From positions 124,001-188,000 of the forward strand of contig JACJJN010000001.1 in the NCBI GenBank assembly GCA_016899975.1: DNA of 64,000 nt, in the 5' to 3' direction. A program made the position numbers and the translations under genes. Below are positions 8,501 through 18,556 of the stretch, in pieces. The DNA is from Lacrimispora saccharolytica. GTDB lineage: Bacteria > Bacillota > Clostridia > Lachnospirales > Lachnospiraceae. Within the stretch, counting starts at the first letter, position 1. Each line of letters starts with the position of its first letter. Below the pieces are notes generated by a model that searched no databases, had not been told where the DNA came from, and saw only the letters and a list, made by a program, of their open reading frames with translations.

Positions 8501-9352
8501 TTACTCTCCTTTCGTCTGCTTCAATTCTTTGATGACCAGGACCTCCTGGATATGTTTGAAATCCACTGCGGGAGTGATATATCCGGTGTTGGTCAGATGA
8601 TTGGAATCCTCGGTGACTTCGCTGACGTATCCGATCAGGATGCCCCGCAGATACTTGTCGCTGATGTTGGAAGTTACGATCTGCTCGCCCACTGCCACAG
8701 CGTTTTCCGTCGACATCTGAGAGAAAGCAAGCTTGCCTTCATCCATCAGACGCAAGTCTCCGGAAACAATACAGGTATCCGAAGTGGAAGCCGTCATCGC
8801 ACTGACCGAACTGGAATCATCAATAATGGAACGCACCGTCGCACAGTTGGTTTCTACTTCAACCACCAGGCCGACCAGACCTCCATTCGCGATCACATTC
8901 ATATCCTTTTCAATTCCGTCTGCGGAACCCTTGTTGATCACAAAGGTATCGTACCAGTTTCCCGGATCCTTGGAGATCACCTGCGCCGCGACTTTGTCGT
9001 ACTCGGAATAAGACTGATCCAGCTGATACAGCTCCTGAAGACGGGCCAGTTCCTCCTGGTTCTGCGCCAGGCGGGTATTCTCCTCCGTCAGTTCCGCCAC
9101 CCGCTGCTCCAGTTCTTTATTCTGGGCTGCCAGTTCTTCCACGTTCTGGAACCCTTCCAGTTTTCCATTCATCCAGGTGCCGATCTGATTGATTCCGTTC
9201 TGGAACGGAACGATCACCCTGCTTGCCGCCTCCCGCAGCGGAGAAACGGAAACGACCTGTGTAAAGGTCAGGAGGATCGCACTGATACACAGAAAAGTCA
9301 TCAGAACCAGCAGATGTTTACTTTTCATCTGAAACTTTTTTTTCTTGTTCAT
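8501..9352 (-). CDS. mreC: rod shape-determining protein MreC
   Basis: Bitopic protein of 283 residues: short basic cytoplasmic tail, transmembrane helix at about 14-33, coiled coil at about 70-110 (rich in Glu/Leu heptads such as AAQNKELEQRVAELTEENTR), then the double beta-barrel extracytoplasmic domain with the family motif VISKDPGNWYDTFVINKG. MreC scaffolds the elongation complex outside the membrane. ATG is preceded by AAAGGATGCAAC; mreB ends 14 bases upstream. Confidence 0.93.
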   Translation of the reverse strand: MNKKKKFQMKSKHLLVLMTFLCISAILLTFTQVVSVSPLREAASRVIVPFQNGINQIGTWMNGKLEGFQNVEELAAQNKELEQRVAELTEENTRLAQNQEELARLQELYQLDQSYSEYDKVAAQVISKDPGNWYDTFVINKGSADGIEKDMNVIANGGLVGLVVEVETNCATVRSIIDDSSSVSAMTASTSDTCIVSGDLRLMDEGKLAFSQMSTENAVAVGEQIVTSNISDKYLRGILIGYVSEVTEDSNHLTNTGYITPAVDFKHIQEVLVIKELKQTKGE

Positions 9353-9366
9353 GTTGCATCCTTTTA

Positions 9367-10386
9367 CTATCTGTGATTATGTTTTTTTACCGTGTAGGCC
9401 CATTTGTGCAGCGTATCGTGGGTGATGAGTTCTTTCAGCCCGCAGATCGTGCACAGATCATAGTACTGGGAAAGCTGCACCGTACATCCGAGCTGTCTGG
9501 TCAGAAAACGATCCAGATTTGCCAGGCGGGTGCTGCCCCCGGTTATGTAGATTCCTTCGGAAAGGATATGCCGGTGAATCTGCGGCGGCGTACGCTCCAG
9601 CGCCAGCTTGATCTCCTCGCTGATCTGCATCAGCTTTCCGGTAATCGCTTCATTGACCAGGGAGGACGTGATCACTCCCTCAATGGGAAGCCCCGTGGTG
9701 CCGTCCACGCCGCGCACCTTGCGCGCTTCTTTTTTGTCATTTTCCAGATCCGCCATGGCGATTTTCAGCCGTTTGGCCGTTTTGGAACCGATCAGGAAAT
9801 TGTTCTTTCTGCTGTTCAGAAAGCTGATGGCTTCGTTGAACTGTCTCCCTCCGATTGGTATCAGCTTGCTGAAGATCACCCGCGCATCGGCGATAACGGA
9901 AATCTCCGTACTCTGCGCTCCGATGTTGACGATCATGGAACCTTTTGTCTTGTTGATCGGTATTCCAAGCGCCAGCGCATCTGCAATGGGTTTGTCCACC
10001 AGATACATCCGGCAGTTTTTCAGCCGCCCTCTGTGGGCGATCGTGTAATAAGCACGTTTCTCGATCTCCGTCATTCCAGGCGGAGCGGAAAAATAAAGTT
10101 CCGGCCGGTACCCGATCCTGGAACCGCACCGGCTGAGCAGTGTGTGAAGCACTGCCTCCACCATCAGCACATTGGCGATGCGCCCGTTGGCCATCGGCGT
10201 GATGATCTCAATATTTGACGGAGTCCGTTCATGCATCTCGTATGCATCATTGCCGACCGCCAGAAGCTGCTCCTTGTTGCGGATTGCGATCATATTCTTT
10301 TCTTTAGTGATGGTATCTTTTTTGAAATCATAGATTTTAACGGTACTGGTGCCCAAATCTATGCCATAAGTACTGTGAATCTGCAT
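9367..10386 (-). CDS. mreB: rod shape-determining protein MreB (actin homologue)
   Basis: Bacterial actin of 339 residues that orients cell wall elongation. Nucleotide-binding signatures: phosphate 1 YGIDLGTSTVKIYD at residues 7-20, connect 1 KPIADALALGIP, phosphate 2 MIVNIGAQSTEISVIA, and the adenosine motif YITGGSTRLANLDRF near the C-terminus. The second phosphate loop usually reads D-x-GGGTT in MreB; here it is NIGAQSTE, which is divergent but still family-like. This is the most upstream mre gene, 16 bases after radC. Confidence 0.92.
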   Translation of the reverse strand: MQIHSTYGIDLGTSTVKIYDFKKDTITKEKNMIAIRNKEQLLAVGNDAYEMHERTPSNIEIITPMANGRIANVLMVEAVLHTLLSRCGSRIGYRPELYFSAPPGMTEIEKRAYYTIAHRGRLKNCRMYLVDKPIADALALGIPINKTKGSMIVNIGAQSTEISVIADARVIFSKLIPIGGRQFNEAISFLNSRKNNFLIGSKTAKRLKIAMADLENDKKEARKVRGVDGTTGLPIEGVITSSLVNEAITGKLMQISEEIKLALERTPPQIHRHILSEGIYITGGSTRLANLDRFLTRQLGCTVQLSQYYDLCTICGLKELITHDTLHKWAYTVKKHNHR

Positions 10387-10402
10387 TCTTGCCTTTATCC
10401 CT

Positions 10403-11116
10403 TCAATTAAGCATGACGCCGGGTATCAGACCCTGTTCGAACATACTGATATAGCAGTGATCCCCGATAACGATGTGGTCCAGTAAAGAAATGCCTATAA
10501 GCTCCCCTGCTCCCCGCACACGCCGTGTCACCACGATATCTTCCTGGCTCGGCTCCGGGTTTCCGCTCGGATGATTGTGAACCAGTATGATGTGGACCGC
10601 ATGAAATGCCAGCGCCTGCAAAAACAGTTCTCTGGGTGAGATCAATGCAGAATTTACGGTTCCTCTGCTGATCTGGGCATCACCCAGCAGGTGATTCTTG
10701 GTGTCGAACATCATACAAATCAAAAGCTCCTGCTCCTCATGGCGCAGACGCTCCATATAATATTCCGCGATGGAAGACGGATCAGTAAAGCACAGCGACT
10801 CCTTCGCGCGCATCGTCGCGATCCGTGTGGACAGTTCCGTGATGCATTTCAGCTGCACGGCTTTCACCTTTCCGATCCCGCGGATCTTCATCAGTTCCTG
10901 GACGGAAAGATGGTGAAGCCCCAAAAGCCCGCTGGCGGACGGGGAAAAACGTAAAATCTCCCTCGCCAGTTCCACACAGGACTGCCCGGCGGCTCCGCTG
11001 CGCAGGATCACCGCCAGCAGCTCCGCATCCGACAAAGCGGCTGCGCCCCTTGCCAGACATTTCTCATACGGACGCTCCTCACTGGGAATATCTTTGATCT
11101 GTAATTCTTTTGCCAT
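10403..11116 (-). CDS. radC: RadC/UPF0758 family JAB-domain protein
   Basis: Protein of 237 residues. An N-terminal helix-hairpin-helix region (LMKIRGIGKVKAVQLKC) is followed by the MPN/JAB metal-binding motif HNHPSGNPEPSQED around residues 178-192. The true biochemical role of this family is unresolved; the DNA repair name is historical. The start at 11116 is used because CAGGAGGAACCAG precedes it and the family begins near MAKELQIKDIPSEERP; the longer frame to 11197 has no such site. radC directly upstream of mreB is conserved in Firmicutes including Bacillus subtilis. Confidence 0.9.
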   Translation of the reverse strand: MAKELQIKDIPSEERPYEKCLARGAAALSDAELLAVILRSGAAGQSCVELAREILRFSPSASGLLGLHHLSVQELMKIRGIGKVKAVQLKCITELSTRIATMRAKESLCFTDPSSIAEYYMERLRHEEQELLICMMFDTKNHLLGDAQISRGTVNSALISPRELFLQALAFHAVHIILVHNHPSGNPEPSQEDIVVTRRVRGAGELIGISLLDHIVIGDHCYISMFEQGLIPGVMLN

Positions 11117-11235
11117 TCTGGTTCCTCCTGATCTCTTGTTACCCACTCTTCTGAGACATAAGAGAACCGCTGGGATCGTCCAGCCATCCAGAATCACAAA
11201 TCATTTTATCACAACTTGGAAATCTTGTATAGGAA

Positions 11236-12846
11236 TTATCCAAAATTCTTATATTTTTTAGAAATTGCTTCCGCGATCCGGATCCCGTCCATCGCCGCGG
11301 AAGTGATGCCGCCGGCATAACCCGCGCCTTCCCCGCAGGGGTAAAGACCCCGGACACTGCTCTCGAATCCTTCATTCCGGACGATCCGAAGCGGAGACGA
11401 TGTACGGCTTTCCACACCGGACAAAACAGCATCCGGCCTGGAAAATCCGGTGATGTTCCGTTCAAAAGCCCGGATGCCTTCCGCCAGGGATGCGCTGACA
11501 GGTTCCGGGAAGATCTCCCGCAGATTGCCAAACGTCCAGCCCCCGCAGATCGCCGGTTCCACATCACCCAGCGTCCTCGACTCCCGTCCTTCAAAGAAAT
11601 CACCGAATAACTGGACAGGGATCTTTCCGTTTCCGGCACGGAACGCCGCGCGTTCAAGGTTTCTCTGAAAAGCGATGCCGTCCAGCACCGGGGAAGTTCC
11701 CTCCACATGGCAGGAAGCAAAATCTTCCGGACCGACGGTGACGATCATCGCACTGTTGGCGTTGCGCCCCGCGCGGTCCGAATAGCTCATTCCGTTCACC
11801 GCCGTCTGTCCTTCTTCCGATGCGGCATTGACCACATATCCGCCGGGACACATGCAGAAAGAATAGATTCCTCTTCCGTTTCCGCACCGGTGAGTCAGCT
11901 TGTACGGCGCCGCGCCGAGAATTTCCGGCGGATTTTTTCCGTACTGGTTTTCATCGATCATTTTCTGCGGATGTTCAATCCTTACACCCACCGCAAAAGA
12001 CTTCGGCTCCATCAGGATCCCCGTCTTTTCCAGCCGGAAAAAGGTGTCCCGGGCACTGTGTCCCACGGCAAGCACCGCCACGGAAGTTTCCAGATACTCG
12101 CTGTCGTTGACGGTCACACCCACAAGCCTTCCGTCTTTGATATCAAAATCGGTCACACAGGCGCGGAACCGGACGGTTCCGCCCCACGCTTCGATCTGAT
12201 GACGCATGTTCTGAACGATGGTGATCAGCTGGTCAGTCCCGAGATGGGGCTTCTGGTCATACAGGATCTCCGGCGGAGCTCCCGCTTCACAGAAAATCCG
12301 CAGTACTTCCTGATTGCGCCCATGAGGATCTTTCACCGAGGTATTCAGCTTTCCGTCGGAAAAGGTTCCGGCTCCGCCCTCGCCGAACTGCACATTGGAC
12401 TCTGTGTCCAGAATTCCGGTGTTCCAGAACTGTTCCACTTTCTGCTGGCGGACGTGCGCCTCGTCTCCCCGCTCCAGCAGGATCGGGCAGTAGCCGCTCT
12501 TTGCCAGATAATAGGCACAGAACAGACCCGCAGGACCGCTGCCTATGACCACCGGTCTCTGTGCAAGTTCCTCGCTTCCCGGTTTCGGAAAACGATAACC
12601 TTTTTTATTGGTTGACATAATTTCATTATGTTTACTTTTAGAGAGGATCTTTTTCTCTTTTGGTGTTTCCACGTCAATCTGGTAGACGAAACACAACGCG
12701 TCCTTCTTCCTTGCATCGATGGAGCGCCGGACGATCTTCCAGCTTTTCAGTTCTTCCGGACGGATCCGGAGCGTATGCAGGATCTTCTCTTTCAGCTCCT
12801 CCTCCGTATGGAGGACCGGGAGCTTTAACTGAAGTATCCGGATCAT
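11236..12846 (-). CDS. FAD-dependent dehydrogenase-like protein (COG2509 type)
   Basis: Flavoprotein of 536 residues. Residues 1-90 form an N-terminal domain unlike the Rossmann fold, then VVIGSGPAGLFCAYYLA (about residue 100) is a GxGxxG dinucleotide-binding motif, followed by FGEGGAGTFSDGKLNT and, at the end, GEGAGYAGGITSAAMDGIR, the second FAD contact. It matches the widespread uncharacterised NAD(P)/FAD-dependent family of Firmicutes; substrate unknown. Start at 12846 has AAGGAGGAGGAAGA immediately upstream and overlaps the end of the next upstream gene by four bases (ATGA), so the two flavoproteins are translationally coupled. Confidence 0.85.
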   Translation of the reverse strand: MIRILQLKLPVLHTEEELKEKILHTLRIRPEELKSWKIVRRSIDARKKDALCFVYQIDVETPKEKKILSKSKHNEIMSTNKKGYRFPKPGSEELAQRPVVIGSGPAGLFCAYYLAKSGYCPILLERGDEAHVRQQKVEQFWNTGILDTESNVQFGEGGAGTFSDGKLNTSVKDPHGRNQEVLRIFCEAGAPPEILYDQKPHLGTDQLITIVQNMRHQIEAWGGTVRFRACVTDFDIKDGRLVGVTVNDSEYLETSVAVLAVGHSARDTFFRLEKTGILMEPKSFAVGVRIEHPQKMIDENQYGKNPPEILGAAPYKLTHRCGNGRGIYSFCMCPGGYVVNAASEEGQTAVNGMSYSDRAGRNANSAMIVTVGPEDFASCHVEGTSPVLDGIAFQRNLERAAFRAGNGKIPVQLFGDFFEGRESRTLGDVEPAICGGWTFGNLREIFPEPVSASLAEGIRAFERNITGFSRPDAVLSGVESRTSSPLRIVRNEGFESSVRGLYPCGEGAGYAGGITSAAMDGIRIAEAISKKYKNFG

Positions 12847-14030
12847 TCTTCCTCCTCCTTTGCCGCAGAAAATCCAGCGATGGCTCCGGTGACCCACGCC
12901 CAGTGAAGGTTATAGCCTCCGCAGGCGCCGTCCACATCCAACACCTCACCGGCAAAATAAAGACCCGGATAACGCAGGGATTCCAGCTGATCCGATACCT
13001 CCGCCAGATCCACGCCTCCGGAGCTGACCTGCGCCCGTTCAAATCCTGCGCTGTCTTTTACTTTCAATCGTACATGCTTGACCGCATGGGCGATCACATC
13101 CAGTTCCCGACCATTCCGGAGAGCCAGCGGGATCAGCTTGTCCGGCAGCAGCCCGATCAGAAGCTCTTCCTGGGTTTTATAGGTGCAGCTCATCATCCGA
13201 TGGTTCAAAAGAGCTGCGAATGTGTCTTCCTCCATATCCGGGAAGAAATCCAGTTCCGCCTCCACAAGCGCTCCTTCTTCCAGCGCGCGCACTGCGTAGC
13301 GGGATACCTGGAACACGGGAATTCCTGAGATTCCATAGCTGGTCAGCTGAAGTTCCCCGCTTTCCGAAACCACAGGGACTCCGTCCAGGAACAAGGTCAC
13401 CCTGCCGTCTGCACGTACACCGGACCATTTCTGAAACTCCGCTCCGCTGCATTTCAGCGGGCAGAGCGCCGGTGCAAACGGGATACTGCGGATTCCAAGC
13501 TCATCGGCAAACTGCAGGCCGTCCGCACTGGAGCCTGCGATTTCAGACGCAGGGCTTCCTGTGGTAACGATCACCCGATCCGCCGGATATTTCCATCCGC
13601 GGGTATGCACAAGATAGGAGCCATCGGTTTCGCGGGTAATGGCAGTCACTGTCTCCCTCGTCTTCATCTTTACTTTTCGGTGCTGAGCTTCCATCAGAAG
13701 CACTGCGAGCACCGCCGAAGCCTGCCCGCTGTTCGGATAGATCCATCCGTCTCTGTTTTTTGTATAGATTCCAAGCTCCGTGAAAAAGGAGATCACAGAA
13801 GAAACCGGGAACTGTTCCAGGATCCTTGCTGCTTTCTCCGGCCGGGAGCTTCTGTAACATTCTTTTTTCTGATCCACGTTGGTCAGGTTGCAGCGGCCGT
13901 TTCCGGTAGCCAGCAATTTTTTCCCCGGCTTTTCATTCTGTTCCAGCACCGTTACCGTATGCCCCTGTCCCGCTGCAAATATGGCCGCGGTCAGCCCCGC
14001 CGCGCCGCCTCCGACAATCACTATATTCAA
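12843..14030 (-). CDS. HI0933/BaiN-family flavoprotein
   Basis: Flavoprotein of 395 residues with an N-terminal FAD motif IVGGGAAGLTAAIFAAGQGH (residues 5-24), the family-specific GKKLLATGNGRCNLTN at about 37-52 and GGVDLAEV plus CGGYNLHWAWVTG near the C-terminus. Often labelled aminoacetone oxidase-like or BaiN-like; the one bile-acid role known for a homologue does not establish the substrate here. Start is TTG at 14030 with CAGGAGGAACAGATA. Its stop overlaps the start of the neighbouring flavoprotein. A palindromic module (14057-14080) lies just upstream. Confidence 0.87.
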   Translation of the reverse strand: MNIVIVGGGAAGLTAAIFAAGQGHTVTVLEQNEKPGKKLLATGNGRCNLTNVDQKKECYRSSRPEKAARILEQFPVSSVISFFTELGIYTKNRDGWIYPNSGQASAVLAVLLMEAQHRKVKMKTRETVTAITRETDGSYLVHTRGWKYPADRVIVTTGSPASEIAGSSADGLQFADELGIRSIPFAPALCPLKCSGAEFQKWSGVRADGRVTLFLDGVPVVSESGELQLTSYGISGIPVFQVSRYAVRALEEGALVEAELDFFPDMEEDTFAALLNHRMMSCTYKTQEELLIGLLPDKLIPLALRNGRELDVIAHAVKHVRLKVKDSAGFERAQVSSGGVDLAEVSDQLESLRYPGLYFAGEVLDVDGACGGYNLHWAWVTGAIAGFSAAKEEEE

Positions 14031-14056
14031 TATCTGTTCCTCCTGTCCGCCGCAGG

Positions 14057-14080
14057 AACCGTTCAGCCAATGGAACGGTT
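14057..14080 (+). repeat. palindromic module, copy 1
   Basis: AACCGTTC, loop AGCCAATG, GAACGGTT: eight-pair perfect stem with an eight-base loop. It sits in the 70-base gap between the stop of the PLP enzyme gene (14101) and the flavoprotein gene. Same architecture as five other sites in this window. Confidence 0.65.
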
Positions 14081-14100
14081 GCCTTACTGCCGGCGTCTGT

Positions 14101-15387
14101 TCAAAGTTTCACGCAGCCTGCATCCACCATTTTCTGAAGGCTCATCAGAATTCCAAGTTTCGCATGCTGCCAGGTCAGTCCTCCCTGGAAATACACGGCA
14201 TAAGGCGGTTTGATCGGCCCGTCCGCGCTCAGCTCGATGGAAGATCCCTGGACAAAGGCTCCCGCCGCCATGATCACATCGCTGTCATAGCCCGGCATCG
14301 CCCACGGTTCAGGCGCAACAAAACTGTCCACAGGGGCGGCTGCCTGGATTCCCTGACAGAAAGCGATCACTGCCTCCGGGGAACCTAGGGTCACTGCCTG
14401 AATGATATCATGACGGCTTTCTGTCCCGTTGGGAACCACCGGATAACCCAGGCGTTCATATACATTCGCCGCAAAGACGGCGCCTTTGAGCGCGCCTGCC
14501 GTCACCGTCGGAGCCAGGAAAAATCCCTGATAGAAGGACTGGTTGACACCAAGGGTCGCTCCCACCTCTTTGCCAAGACCCGGAGACAGCAGCCGGTAAG
14601 CCGCATTCTCCACATACTCTTTCTTTCCCGCGATATATCCGCCAGCCGGAGCAAGTCCGCCGCCGGGATTCTTGATCAGGGATCCCACCATCAGGTCGGC
14701 TCCCACCTGGGTCGGCTCCTGAATCTCCACAAACTCACCATAGCAGTTGTCCACCATACAGATCACATCCGGCTTAATGCTCTTGATAAAGGAGATCAGC
14801 TCACCGATGCGGGTGACCGACAGGGTCGGCCGGGTCTGATATCCCTTGGAACGCTGGATGGTCGCGAGGCGGGTTTTCTCATTGATCGCGGCGCGGATTC
14901 CCTCGTAGTCAAAGGAACCGTCCTCTTTCAGATCCACCTGCCGGTAGGTCACGCCATACTCGGCAAGAGAACCGTTGGACGGGCGGATCCCGATCACTTC
15001 CTCCAGGGTGTCATACGGTTTTCCCACCGGAGAAAGCAGTTCATCTCCCGGCCGCAGGTTTCCGGACAGCGCGGTGGCAAGGGCGTGGGTACCGCAGGCG
15101 ATCTGGGGACGCACCAGCGCATCCTCCGTGCCGAAACATGCCGCGTACACCTGCTCCAGAGTATCACGTCCCAGGTCATTGTACCCATATCCCGTCGTCG
15201 AGTACAGGCAGGCTTCGCTGACCTTACATTTCTGCATAGCATGGATGACCTTCAGCTGATTATATTCCGCGACCTCATCGATCTGCGCGAACCGCTCCTT
15301 CAGTTCCTTCTCGATCTCCGTGCCAAAAGCAAGCACCTGCTCGGAAATTCCAAGTGCCTGATATAGTTTCGTTTTCTCTGTTATCAT
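14101..15387 (-). CDS. methionine gamma-lyase family PLP enzyme (aluminium-resistance family)
   Basis: Fold-type I PLP-dependent protein of 428 residues related to cystathionine/methionine lyases. Visible family features include YGYNDLGRDTLEQVYA, CGTHALATALSG (cofactor phosphate region), VDNCYGEFVE (Asp that contacts the pyridine nitrogen) and GSLIKNPGGGLAP, whose Lys is the likely Schiff-base residue (inference). The real substrate is unproven; the aluminium-resistance name is historical. Start at 15387 overlaps the miaA stop by four bases (ATGA) and has AGAGGAAA upstream; an ATG seven codons earlier lacks a site. The mutS-mutL-miaA-this gene order is common in Clostridia. Confidence 0.87.
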   Translation of the reverse strand: MITEKTKLYQALGISEQVLAFGTEIEKELKERFAQIDEVAEYNQLKVIHAMQKCKVSEACLYSTTGYGYNDLGRDTLEQVYAACFGTEDALVRPQIACGTHALATALSGNLRPGDELLSPVGKPYDTLEEVIGIRPSNGSLAEYGVTYRQVDLKEDGSFDYEGIRAAINEKTRLATIQRSKGYQTRPTLSVTRIGELISFIKSIKPDVICMVDNCYGEFVEIQEPTQVGADLMVGSLIKNPGGGLAPAGGYIAGKKEYVENAAYRLLSPGLGKEVGATLGVNQSFYQGFFLAPTVTAGALKGAVFAANVYERLGYPVVPNGTESRHDIIQAVTLGSPEAVIAFCQGIQAAAPVDSFVAPEPWAMPGYDSDVIMAAGAFVQGSSIELSADGPIKPPYAVYFQGGLTWQHAKLGILMSLQKMVDAGCVKL

Positions 15388-16337
15388 GATTTTTTCCTCT
15401 CTTCCCATAGTTCCAGCATCCGTTTCAGGATCTTCTCTTTGTCATATCCGAATTCCTGCTGGTTCAGCCAGATTACATCCGGTTCCCGTTTGAACCATGT
15501 GATCTGACGCTTGGCAAAATGGCGGGTATCCCGTTTGATGATCTCCACAGCTTCCTCCAGGCTGCAGGTTCCGTCCAGATACGGAAACAGTTCTTTGTAG
15601 CCAAGTCCCTGCATGGAGACCAGGCTTCGGTCATATCCGTGTTCTTTCAGCCAGCGGACTTCCTCCACCAGCCCCTGTTCCACCATCCGGTCCACTCTCC
15701 GGTCGATCCGTTCATACAGCCTTGCCCGGTCATCATTCAGCACGAAATAAGCGTACGTATAGGGCGGCTGTTTTTCCTTCTGCTCTTTATTGTGAAGGGA
15801 GATCGGCTGTCCGGTCTCCTGATAAAATTCCAGCGCACGGATCACGCGTTTGACGTTGTTGGGATGGATCGCCTCGGCTGATTCCGGATCCACCTGCTTC
15901 AGACGCTCATAGAGAACGGCTCCGCCTTCTCTTCGCGCCGTTTCCTCCAGTTCTTTTCTGCAGGGCAGTTCGCCACTGCTCTCGTCAAAATCGATGTCCT
16001 TCAGCAGCGCCTGGATATAAAATCCGGTTCCCCCGACAACGATCGGAAGCTGCCCGTTACGGTAAATCTCATCCATCGCTTCCTTCGCCATCTGCTGGAA
16101 CCGCGCCACATGAAATTCCTCCCGGGGATCCAGGACATCCACCAGATAATGGCGGACCCCCTGCATTTCCTCCGGGCGGATCTTGGCGGAACCAATATTC
16201 ATATATTTATACACCTGCATGGAATCTGCGGAGATGATCGCTCCGTTCAGTTTCTTTGCAAGTGCGATTGACAACTCCGTCTTTCCTGCCGCCGTCGGGC
16301 CGGTCAGGACGATCAAAGGCTTTTTCAATTCCTTCAC
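15384..16337 (-). CDS. miaA: tRNA dimethylallyltransferase MiaA
   Basis: Transfers a dimethylallyl group to N6 of A37 in tRNAs that read UNN codons. 317 residues with P-loop GPTAAGKT at 13-20, ISADSMQVYKYMNIGSAK at 35-52 and the GGTGFYIQALL segment. The product is the substrate of MiaB, encoded three genes upstream in the same orientation. The start is GTG three bases after the mutL stop, with no strong separate ribosome binding site, suggesting coupling to mutL. Confidence 0.95.
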   Translation of the reverse strand: MKELKKPLIVLTGPTAAGKTELSIALAKKLNGAIISADSMQVYKYMNIGSAKIRPEEMQGVRHYLVDVLDPREEFHVARFQQMAKEAMDEIYRNGQLPIVVGGTGFYIQALLKDIDFDESSGELPCRKELEETARREGGAVLYERLKQVDPESAEAIHPNNVKRVIRALEFYQETGQPISLHNKEQKEKQPPYTYAYFVLNDDRARLYERIDRRVDRMVEQGLVEEVRWLKEHGYDRSLVSMQGLGYKELFPYLDGTCSLEEAVEIIKRDTRHFAKRQITWFKREPDVIWLNQQEFGYDKEKILKRMLELWEERKKS

Positions 16338-18461
16338 CTACACAATCCGTTTAAATTTCTTCTCCATCTCCTGCCTGGAAATGGAAATGATCGTCGGGCG
16401 TCCGTGAGGACAATGGTAAGGATCCTCCAGAGTCAGAAGCTCGTCGATCAGACGCTCCACTTCCTGGAAGGACAATGCATGATTTCCCTTCACCGCTGCC
16501 TTACAGGACATGGACGCCAGTTTTTCCGTGATAATATCCAGCGGTTTCTCCCCGACTTCCTCCAGATGATCCAGAACTTCCACAAAGAGATCCTGGCTCG
16601 CAATGCCGTACAGGTTATGAGGCACCGCGTTGATCGCGTACTCTCTGCCGCCAAAAGGCGAAATCTCGTAGCCGAAACCTGTAAAGATATCTTCATATTT
16701 TTCCAGAAGCTCCGCCTCCTGTGCCGTCAGTGTTACGATCAGCGGAGGACTGACCATCTGGGACAGGACATTCTTCTCCTGATAATTCTTCATCATGCGC
16801 TCAAACAGTACCTTTTCATGCGCCGCGTGCTGATCGATAATATACAGGTTGTCCTGATACTGCACCAGCCAGAACGTATCGAACACCTGCCCGATGATCT
16901 TGTGATGACGTCTGGCCTGCTCGGACAGCAGCGGATCCTGAAACAGCTGAAGCTGTTCCGCTTTCTGCCCGGGATCTTTGCTGATTTCCTCCTGCGGTTT
17001 GACCGCCGCCCCTGACACAGCGCGAATCTCCTGCTGTGACTCAGTCGGAGGTTCAGACACAGCACTGTCCCGCAGCTGTGATCCGACTGCCGTCTCGCTC
17101 GCACTGTCGGCTCCCTTCTGCGGCTGAGGCTCTACCGAAAGATCCGGCACAGCGCCGGTTGCCCCTTCCGGATCCACAGATTTCTTTTCCTCCGAAACGT
17201 TCTCTCCGGAACCGGGCTTCCCAGGCAGATCGAACAGCGCGGACTCTTCGCGGGTCAGGTAGCTGTTCTTTTCCGCCACTGCCTGGGGCGCCACGTTTCT
17301 GACCGGCGGATAAATAGGCATCCTGCGGCTTTCGCTTCCGAATGCGGACGGTCGGCCGCTGACCTGCTGCATCCGCCGGTGTTCAAAAGGTTCCGGTACA
17401 GAGGGGGATTCCTTCTGTGGATGCTCTTTTTTCTTTTCCTGATTGCCAAAAGAAACCTGCACCACCTGTTCTTCGCCCGCCAGTGTCCTGCTGATGGTTT
17501 CCAGCAGCTGGTGATAGATCTCTTCCTGCCGGGAAAATCTCAGTTCCATTTTGGTCGGATGCACATTCACATCCACCGCCGCCCCGTCCATCTCCAGGTA
17601 AAGCAGCGTGAACGGATATTTATGCTGCATCATCGCGGTATGGTACCCATCCTCGATGGCTTTCGCCAGCAGCTTGCTCTTCACATATCTGTGATTGACG
17701 TAATAGTTTTCAAAGTTCCTGTTTCCACGGGAAACCACCGGCTTCCCGATAAAGCCGGAAATCTTCATCAGCTCGCTTTCTCCCTGGATCTCAATCAGTT
17801 CCCGGGCAATGTCTCTTCCGTAAATGTTGTAAACCAGCTCGCGGATATTCCGGTTTCCGCTGGTATGCAGCTTCGTCTGATGATTGACCATGTATTTAAA
17901 CGACACCTCCGGATGGGAAAGCGCAAGCTGCTCCACCACAGTCCCCACCGCATTGGCCTCCGACGTGGGCGTCCGCAGGAACTTTTTCCGTGCCGGTGTA
18001 TTGTAAAACAGGTTTTTGACGATAAACGTCGTCCCTTCCGGCGCGCCGATCTCCTCGAACAGTTTTTCTTTTCCGCCCTCGATCAGATACCGGACGCCCT
18101 GGAGGACATCCGGTACTTTTGTGATCATCTCAATCTGTGCCACGGCCGCAATACTGGAAAGCGCCTCTCCCCGAAAGCCCAGGGATGCGATGCCTGTCAG
18201 TTCCTCCACCGTCCGGAGCTTGCTTGTGGCATGGCGCAAAAACGCCGTGCGCACCTGATCCGCCGGGATTCCGGAACCATTGTCCGTGATCCGGATCAGG
18301 CTGATCCCTCCGTCTTTGATCTCCACAGTGATCGCCGTTGCGTTGGCATCCAGGGCGTTTTCCACCAGCTCCTTTACCACAGATGCCGGACGCTCCACGA
18401 CTTCTCCCGCTGCGATCTTATCGATCGTCGTCTGATCCAGTACTTCAATTTTCTGTATCAT
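16338..18461 (-). CDS. mutL: DNA mismatch repair protein MutL (endonuclease type)
   Basis: Protein of 707 residues. The N-terminal GHKL ATPase shows ITDNGSGIPADQV and LGFRGEALSSIAA. A low-complexity Pro/Glu/Ser/Gln linker covers about residues 340-510. The C-terminal domain has the metal-dependent nicking endonuclease motif DQHA(X)2E(X)4E as DQHAAHEKVLFE and the downstream CPHGRP motif. These show it is the nicking MutL of bacteria without MutH. Encoded between mutS and miaA. Confidence 0.95.
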   Translation of the reverse strand: MIQKIEVLDQTTIDKIAAGEVVERPASVVKELVENALDANATAITVEIKDGGISLIRITDNGSGIPADQVRTAFLRHATSKLRTVEELTGIASLGFRGEALSSIAAVAQIEMITKVPDVLQGVRYLIEGGKEKLFEEIGAPEGTTFIVKNLFYNTPARKKFLRTPTSEANAVGTVVEQLALSHPEVSFKYMVNHQTKLHTSGNRNIRELVYNIYGRDIARELIEIQGESELMKISGFIGKPVVSRGNRNFENYYVNHRYVKSKLLAKAIEDGYHTAMMQHKYPFTLLYLEMDGAAVDVNVHPTKMELRFSRQEEIYHQLLETISRTLAGEEQVVQVSFGNQEKKKEHPQKESPSVPEPFEHRRMQQVSGRPSAFGSESRRMPIYPPVRNVAPQAVAEKNSYLTREESALFDLPGKPGSGENVSEEKKSVDPEGATGAVPDLSVEPQPQKGADSASETAVGSQLRDSAVSEPPTESQQEIRAVSGAAVKPQEEISKDPGQKAEQLQLFQDPLLSEQARRHHKIIGQVFDTFWLVQYQDNLYIIDQHAAHEKVLFERMMKNYQEKNVLSQMVSPPLIVTLTAQEAELLEKYEDIFTGFGYEISPFGGREYAINAVPHNLYGIASQDLFVEVLDHLEEVGEKPLDIITEKLASMSCKAAVKGNHALSFQEVERLIDELLTLEDPYHCPHGRPTIISISRQEMEKKFKRIV

Positions 18462-18556
18462 AATTCCTGCCAGCCTTTCTCTGAAACTGCCGCAGGCGGA
18501 ATCTTCGGTTTCCGGAAGGTTAAAACACCTCCGGCTCCAGAAATCTCACCTGCTTC